DNA from: Tachypleus tridentatus
Lineage: Eukaryota; Arthropoda; Merostomata; Xiphosura; Limulidae
Assembly: GCF_004210375.1 (NCBI RefSeq)
Contig: NC_134829.1
Location: 26,118,034-26,182,033, forward strand
DNA: 64,000 nucleotides
Direction of reading: 5' to 3'
Below the pieces are notes generated by a model. That model saw only the letters and a program-made list of their open reading frames with translations, made no database searches and was not told where the DNA came from. The stretch's first letter is position 1, and each line of letters begins with the position of its first letter. Shown piece by piece: positions 10,044 to 64,000 of the stretch. The translations under genes were made by a program, and so were the position numbers.

Positions 10044-13000
10044 GAACTAAGTATTCATTTAAGCCCAGGAAATACAAGTATGATTCAAAGGTAACAATTC
10101 AATAATTAATAAATCACTTCTACTAAACTTCAGTACAGGGTCTGTCCATGCTTCAGATGCAAAAATTGGCTATGTACACACACACACACACACACACAAT
10201 GGTTGATTTACTAAATAAAGAAAAGATTCAATTAATGAACTTAAGATCATGCAGTTGGTTTGGGGTAAATTAATGCTTTAGGTCATTTATTAATAATTCT
10301 ATAGGAATAGGTAAAAAATTAACTTTCTCTGATAAATAATTTGTGTCGTGTAAATGACAATCTGTTTTGACAATCACAGCCAAAGTGTACTAAGGCAAAA
10401 ATAAAACCAATATTATAAAATTTTTGCCAAAAATATACATAACAGCTTCTCGGTAATGATCATGCCCTTTTACAGTTAGCAGTAAACCATCTTTGGGGAA
10501 AAAAAAAGTTGAATAACTTCATAACACTGTTAGTAACCTTATTCCTGCCTTCAAAGGACACAAGAGTTTGGTGTCCAGCTGCATCCACATACGAAGCATT
10601 TGTGTATTACCACATAATCAATGACTGCTCTGCATATAAGGTTATTACTGCCATGTCATATGACCACTGAACTATAAACCAAAATATGGTGAAGCTTCAT
10701 AATATCAGGCACACTTTAAAGCTCACTGATAAAGTTTCCAAGCACTGTTCTACCTGAAGTTGGAAACTAGTTACATATTGTAACTATAAGCATATATTAA
10801 AGGCCAGAAAAACAAAGATCAGCTGGTCCAGTAGATGTTTTTATTACTGAATGTTGTTTTTGTGTTCTAATATCACATGCTAAAAATGTCATTTCAGATC
10901 AACATATTTCATTCTGAAACAAACAAAATCTTCCATATCAAAATTCATTCCTTAAACTGAGGCAACTTTTTACTTCACCTTAAAAACACACCTTTCAATT
11001 ATAAATACCATTACCCAACTAAAAATTAAAATTTGCATTTTTACCCTAGAATTTAGTTTATATAGCATTCTTTTTAGTTTAAAGGCTTTAGAAAATATTC
11101 TTGATGAATGTTTATCTAGTAAAATAAATGCCACTAACCTAAGAAATCATTCTGGAAAATTAGGTCTATGGGTCAAGTGGTGGTTGTGCATATTCTGCAA
11201 TTACTATAGAGTTCCGAACAATAGTACATGTACGATTATTTATTTTCAGACACTTGTCCACCCTGTACAATACTTATTCAAGACTGTTTGACTATTAAAT
11301 TTTTACCGAAAAGGCAGGAAAATCTACCAGTATTGCTTACCCGAGAGAAATCTTGGCCACCTAGCTTCCCCTACATATCCACAAGCGTCACTGAGCATCA
11401 AGCAAGAAAAGGCTAAGCTATCTAATTATAGCACTCTCTGACCTGTATAGTTGTGTAATAAAGTAGCACATAAGCTTTGATCTATTCAAAACTCAAAATA
11501 TAAGTATTTACACTGAATGTAAGGGAAAATGGCAGGTTACCAATCCATAACTAGCCAGTCTGCTTACACTGTTAATAAAATTAACATTACAGCATGTTCA
11601 TTTTATTATCAGTAAAGATTCAAGTTTAAAAAATGTGTGCATGTTTTCTCCTCCCTTGCTTGTTGATAGCCAACAGCTCAGAAGATCACGTTACATGAAA
11701 TAGAGAGAGGGGGGGAACTCCACTTTCCATCATGTACTAGTTTTCAGAACCATACTATTAGATGGATCTTTATAGTAATTGCATTAGTAGCACTAAAAAA
11801 TATTCTAGCATTTTAATTTCTGACAGTCCTGAAAAAGTCTGCTACTGTTAATAAGTTATAAAAAGTTAAACAACATATATCCATCTAACCTATGAAGGTT
11901 CATTATTGAAACTGTTATGGTGCTAGGCTCACAGAGCACATTAGGCTCTATAACACTGACTTGAGAACTAACTGTACTGTCATTTGATATTACATGCACT
12001 TTTCTAAGCACATACTAGGTTTAGACTTCAATGAACTTTAGCAACTGCAATTTTTCCACTCACTTAACCTATTATTTTTTTTTATCATATTTCATTAACC
12101 TGGAAAAAAAAGTTCAAAACAATGCAAGACAAAGCCAATCTACTTATATGGGTTAATAACCTGCAAGTTACATGTTCCATTTTAAGTGGTACCACTTCAT
12201 AGCTGTCTAGAGTAGTGGCTCACCTGCCCACCCACCCCTTTTTTTTTTTGCAATTTTTCAAGAACTAATGTTAACCTAATATGGCAAAAATAAAACCGAT
12301 TTGATTTCCAGTCACGAGAACAGAGGTTTCACCAACCTTCCTGAATAGGCAGGTAATTTTTTGGACCCATGTTTACCTAGAGGAGGATTAATGTTACATT
12401 TTCTATCAGTGCTTTTATAAACAATCTCAAAATGAAAATTTGGTTGCATGACTGATGGATAAGCACACAGCATAGTTGTTTACTCTCTTAACAACACAAA
12501 TAATGGCAATTATAAATATGAGAACTAATAATATTACTAGTTTCAATTATGGAAAACTACTTATTTACATTAATATAAAAATATCAAACACCCACACACT
12601 CCATAAATCCTAATCACTATAAGGAGAAATATTCACTTTTTAAACTTATTCACTGAATTAATGGTCTCAAGGGAAATACATGCAATTCACCATTTGCACC
12701 AAAATTTCTTCTTGATATTATTATGACCAAACCTGCATGCTGGAAAGATCAAGGTTGACTCTGCAATACCTTTCTGCCATTTCAGCGGTGGATGCATTCA
12801 ACATGCTGTTTGATTAAGAATAGCTGGTAAGTGCTACTGACAGCATTCCTTCTGGTCAGCAGTTCACAATTAAGGACAGCTATTCTAAACCTTGTGGTCT
12901 CTGATTAGCCATCTTAAATAAGCTGCCGTCATATTTAAAATACCAAAGTATAAAAGTGCTTCAGTTCAAAGTTTTTGTTTTACTGCCAAAATGTTGCAAT

Positions 13001-15145
13001 ACCTGAGTAATGAGTTTGAAACTCCAACTGTTTAAAAGGGCTAAGCTTGGACCAGCAGAACTTTCCCTCTTTTTTTTTAAATTCAGAACAAAAGTCTATA
13101 TTCATTTTTATAAATATTAAGTATTTGTATATCACTTTAAAAAATCTGGTATAACTGGGAACTAACATTTCCAAATATTTGTGTGTTTTTAATGTGTTAC
13201 CATCAAGGTATTCTACAAATTAATAAAGTAGAGATCACATTAAACATTGTTAAAATACTTCAGTCTGCACAAAAAAAAAAGTTTAAGGAAAACAGGCATA
13301 ATAATTTATACATTCTAAAAATGAACGTTATAAAGACAAAAAAAATCAAGCAGATCATTGTACATTGTTGTTAACATCAGAGGACAAATGAAGGGTAAGA
13401 GGAATAAGCACACAACCAAACCCAGAAAACATAGATTTCACATGCTATGGCTTCTACAGCATCAATTCTTGTCTGTAGTCCAATCTTTATTCACATCTTT
13501 GGCCAAGAAAGACCACACTGTCAAAAGTTAATACTTAAATTGAATGAGAAATTATAATTTGAAATCAGAGAAAATACACTTAAATATAATCACTAGGAAT
13601 TATCAGATGGTACTAAACTTATGTTTAATATTAGTGAGCCAACAAAGTTCAGGAATTTTAAAGCTCCTATAATCTACCAAGTCATTACTAGTAAAATAAA
13701 AGGTAAGTAATGAAAGCAAGTATCCTCAGAAATGAAAAATAAAGGATAATTTTCCTTGTCAACTTTTTTCTTTACAAATGTTCAAATTAAACCTTATTTA
13801 CATTGCTTTCACTGATATTTAACTGCAAGAGATGCTTCCATATACACTTTATGACTGTTAAGTTATAAGGGACTTGACAGAGAAACTGAGTAAGCAACAT
13901 GGCTACTGCAGTATTTCCCACAAGAACTTTGAAAGTCAGTTTGTTTTAGTAATTCTAACTACAAGAGAATAAACAATTTATTAAAAATCAAAACCACCAA
14001 ACAATACAAGTATCTTAGCTCAGGACTTGACTTATATATAAATAAATATATATAACACAAACACACACACAATGATGCAGTGACTCATTGTAATCATAGC
14101 TGAAATCATCCTATATACTTATATATTAGCATAAATACACTATTCTATACAAACAAAACGATTTCTTGTGGTATATATGAATATCTATTTACTTCGCACA
14201 TTGTCTGTAGTCCTTTTTAATTCGTGAATAAAAGAAATACATTCTTTTACAAATTCCGTCCACAACTCTTCTGAATACATGCAAATGCCTGTATGTATGA
14301 TAAGTACCATGTCTGTAATCATTGTACATGTGTAAAAATACTGATTTGCTTCATACATCTGTCAGTAGAAATTCTGAACATCATTTATGTAAACATATTT
14401 TTTATTTCTCTTCTCTTTAATACAGATCAACTAAAATGTACACAGAATATTTTGTGAACACACTGTACAAGCTGTTTGGGTACAATCTGCTCATGAAATA
14501 GGTAGAGCCTTGATGTGAACATACAGTAAACAGAACAATAAGTGAAATACTGGACAGATGGTTAAACTGACAGGGGTTGTCACTGGCTTCTGACTTCAAA
14601 CCTTGAAAAACAGTTGCACGATATACTTCTCATAATTAAATATTTATCCTCATTTATGAAAAGTGATATAACTTAAATGTAGTGTTTTCACAAGAAACAA
14701 GTTTTGACACTGTACAAAATATGACTATATGGATACTTTAACTGAGTTAACCAACACAACATGCACCACACAGGTATTACTATAAACAAGTGTGAAAAAC
14801 TTTTGGTACTGTTAAGCTACTAGTTACACTGATGTGGTGAGCATTAAATGAACATTTATACATTACTAGATGTAGGTAAATAGTTATTTACATCAACAGA
14901 CTTTTCTATATATCAAAACACATTACACTGTTAGAAATATTTTCACACAATGCTAAACTGTGCTTATTAGTGTAATAACCTTGAAAAGACTTATCACATG
15001 ATCTTTCTTAAAGTTAATTACTACATGTGATAGTCAAATATTTTAAAAGCACATACACGTTAATACTGAAACAAATGCACTTCTTCTTCACATTACCAAA
15101 CATTCAGCTCATCAAACAATTCACACATATTAGAGTGTAAAAAAA
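10044..15145. other. Intergenic and distal SPT16 3' sequence, nothing assigned
   Basis: AT-rich, with an (AC)n tract at 10175-10198, poly-T and poly-A runs, and a C-rich patch near 12228-12250. Small frames at 11228-11416, 12980-13174 and 14417-14599 show no recognisable protein. Confidence 0.45.
10175..10198. repeat. (AC)n microsatellite
   Basis: Uninterrupted AC dinucleotides. Confidence 0.9.
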
Positions 15146-15151
15146 TTTATT
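15146..15151 (-). promoter_or_regulatory. Candidate poly(A) signal for SPT16
   Basis: TTTATT on the plus strand is AATAAA on the minus strand, about 615 bases after the SPT16 stop. It is the first canonical hexamer I see after the stop. Use is unproven. Confidence 0.35.
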
Positions 15152-15766
15152 CACTAAATACCATACAAGATAGGTGGTAACAGCAATACACAATCAAAGT
15201 AAAACTGAATGTAATGTACACACTGAAGCCCACAGTTTGTCTTCCCTGGTCTTACATCTTCAGTCCCGACACTGAAAACTAATGGATTATTAATTTTCTA
15301 CTGGCATATTGATAAAATACTTTTGAAATATCCCCCAAACCACTAAGAGTTAATTCCTGACTATTAAGTACTTCATTTTGTGCTTACCAGGCATTCTGTT
15401 TTCATAAACAGTTATATTTTAAAACACTTAAGAAATGAGATATAACAATTTTCTCAAGTCTCCTATTAAGCAATTCCAAGCAGATGTATCAAAATGAATA
15501 ACAAACAGAAAAAAATTCACATTTTGTAAAACACTACAGTACATTTTGTAAACTTCCATTCTTTTCTGCATTACTAGTAACTAAATAGTTGCTACACTTT
15601 TTCTAAAATACTTTGATGAAATTTTGGAAACTCCAATTGTGAATAAAAGCTATCTTGCAAATATTAATCCACAGGAATTTCTATACGATTAACTTTTACT
15701 TAATATACAAACTCTTGTGTCATGTGCAGTTAGTCAAAAGTATATGCATCATACCTTTACGCAAGC
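15152..15766 (-). other. SPT16 3' UTR (probable)
   Basis: Sequence between the SPT16 stop codon and the first canonical minus-strand polyadenylation hexamer. No coding signal. Confidence 0.4.
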
Positions 15767-63157
<47,391 letters not shown>

Positions 63158-64000
63158 CTGCATAAAACAAAAGAACAGCCTCTTCATACAGTATGTATGT
63201 ATGTATGTATTTTAGCAATATTCAGATAGGTGCTGCAATTTAACTTCACTGCCACTAAGCACTACTAATACACAAATACACACTGAGCATACCCTCTCTT
63301 ATTACTTAAAAAAATTTTCTTATAATTTCAACATATAGATATGTCCAGTAAAAGGTTTCTTTTACAGTTTTACTTTGCCTACCTAATTTCATGGAAATCT
63401 GCAAACATATATATTTTAAGTAGTATACTAACATTTTATTGCTTATCCTCAAACAGGTAAAAGGTACAAGACATTTTATCTTATCTTTATCATTATAATA
63501 AAGAATAATTCAAAGAACAAGTTCACAAAACATCCTGCAAATCTGTTCACAGACAAATTATCTTGTTTCATCATGATGAAGAATGTATTAATGCATTTAT
63601 TTCATGTATATATCGTTATGGTGAAGGATAAACTGGCATTTTTCTTCAGATATTAATACTAAATGAATACATTCACACATTATATGGTCCAGTTAATAGA
63701 TGAATCAAAAGGTAAATACAGATGTAATGAGTTAATACTTTTTCTTATGAGCCTTACCACACTGGTCATATGTTAGTATATAATACTTCTTGTCAAACTA
63801 GTACTAGACAGATCAAAAATTATGTCCTTCATCAATATAAAAAGGTACATACTAATGCATTAACCATGTATCTCATCAACTTAATATAAGATTTGTTAAC
63901 ACCTTTCAAATTCATAAACTGTCTTGTCATTTATACAAAAACAATGTGTTAACACCTTATCTTTCTCCAATTATGTTAAGAGATATAAGATGAAGTGCCA
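63158..64000 (-). other. SPT16 intron running off the right edge
   Basis: AT-rich, with a (GTAT)n tract at about 63190-63211. The N-terminal SPT16 exons are not in the window. Confidence 0.8.

Overview
This is an AT-rich, intron-rich animal genome segment, not bacterial or viral. Two recognisable host genes lie tail to tail. The 3' end of an Aurora kinase gene is on the + strand (two exons, 4452-4683 and 5136-5240). Twenty-two exons of SPT16, the large subunit of the histone chaperone FACT, are on the - strand (63157 down to 15767). About 10.5 kb of mostly unassigned DNA separates the two stop codons. The window holds the C-terminal 957 codons of SPT16; by comparison with the human protein (about 1047 residues) roughly the first 110 residues lie beyond the right edge.

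Organism: the protein matches fit a metazoan, and the transposon load fits a chelicerate or related arthropod. The clearest hint is a tRNA-Thr-like SINE (best copy 3747-4021) whose sequence I associate from memory with horseshoe crabs. This is a recollection, not a search result.

Layout: 1-295 is the 5' end of a mariner element running off the left edge. 296-4451 is Aurora intron carrying the SINE. 4452 to about 5860 is the Aurora end and its 3' UTR. 5900-15766 is intergenic, with one 240-bp mariner-like relic and an unassigned stretch at 7970-8990 with protein-like reading frames. 15767-63157 is SPT16, whose introns (156 bp to 8.3 kb) hold almost everything else.

Intron content of SPT16: an apparently intact DNA transposon with about 150-bp inverted termini and a 568-codon transposase-like frame (18676-21141); a Tc1-like pseudogene split by a younger 572-bp insertion (28020-29820); a CpG-rich unrecognised basic ORF followed by a 300-bp tandem repeat; hAT-, Tigger- and piggyBac-type short elements; SINE relics; several diverged copies of an unclassified interspersed repeat; a 16-unit 44-bp minisatellite; and a 160-bp foldback palindrome.

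Functionally the two host genes are independent: Aurora kinase acts in mitosis and SPT16 in nucleosome handling during transcription and replication. Nothing in the sequence links their regulation. I see no CRISPR array, operon, rRNA or functional tRNA gene. The most interesting non-host item is the intact transposase element inside the SPT16 intron.
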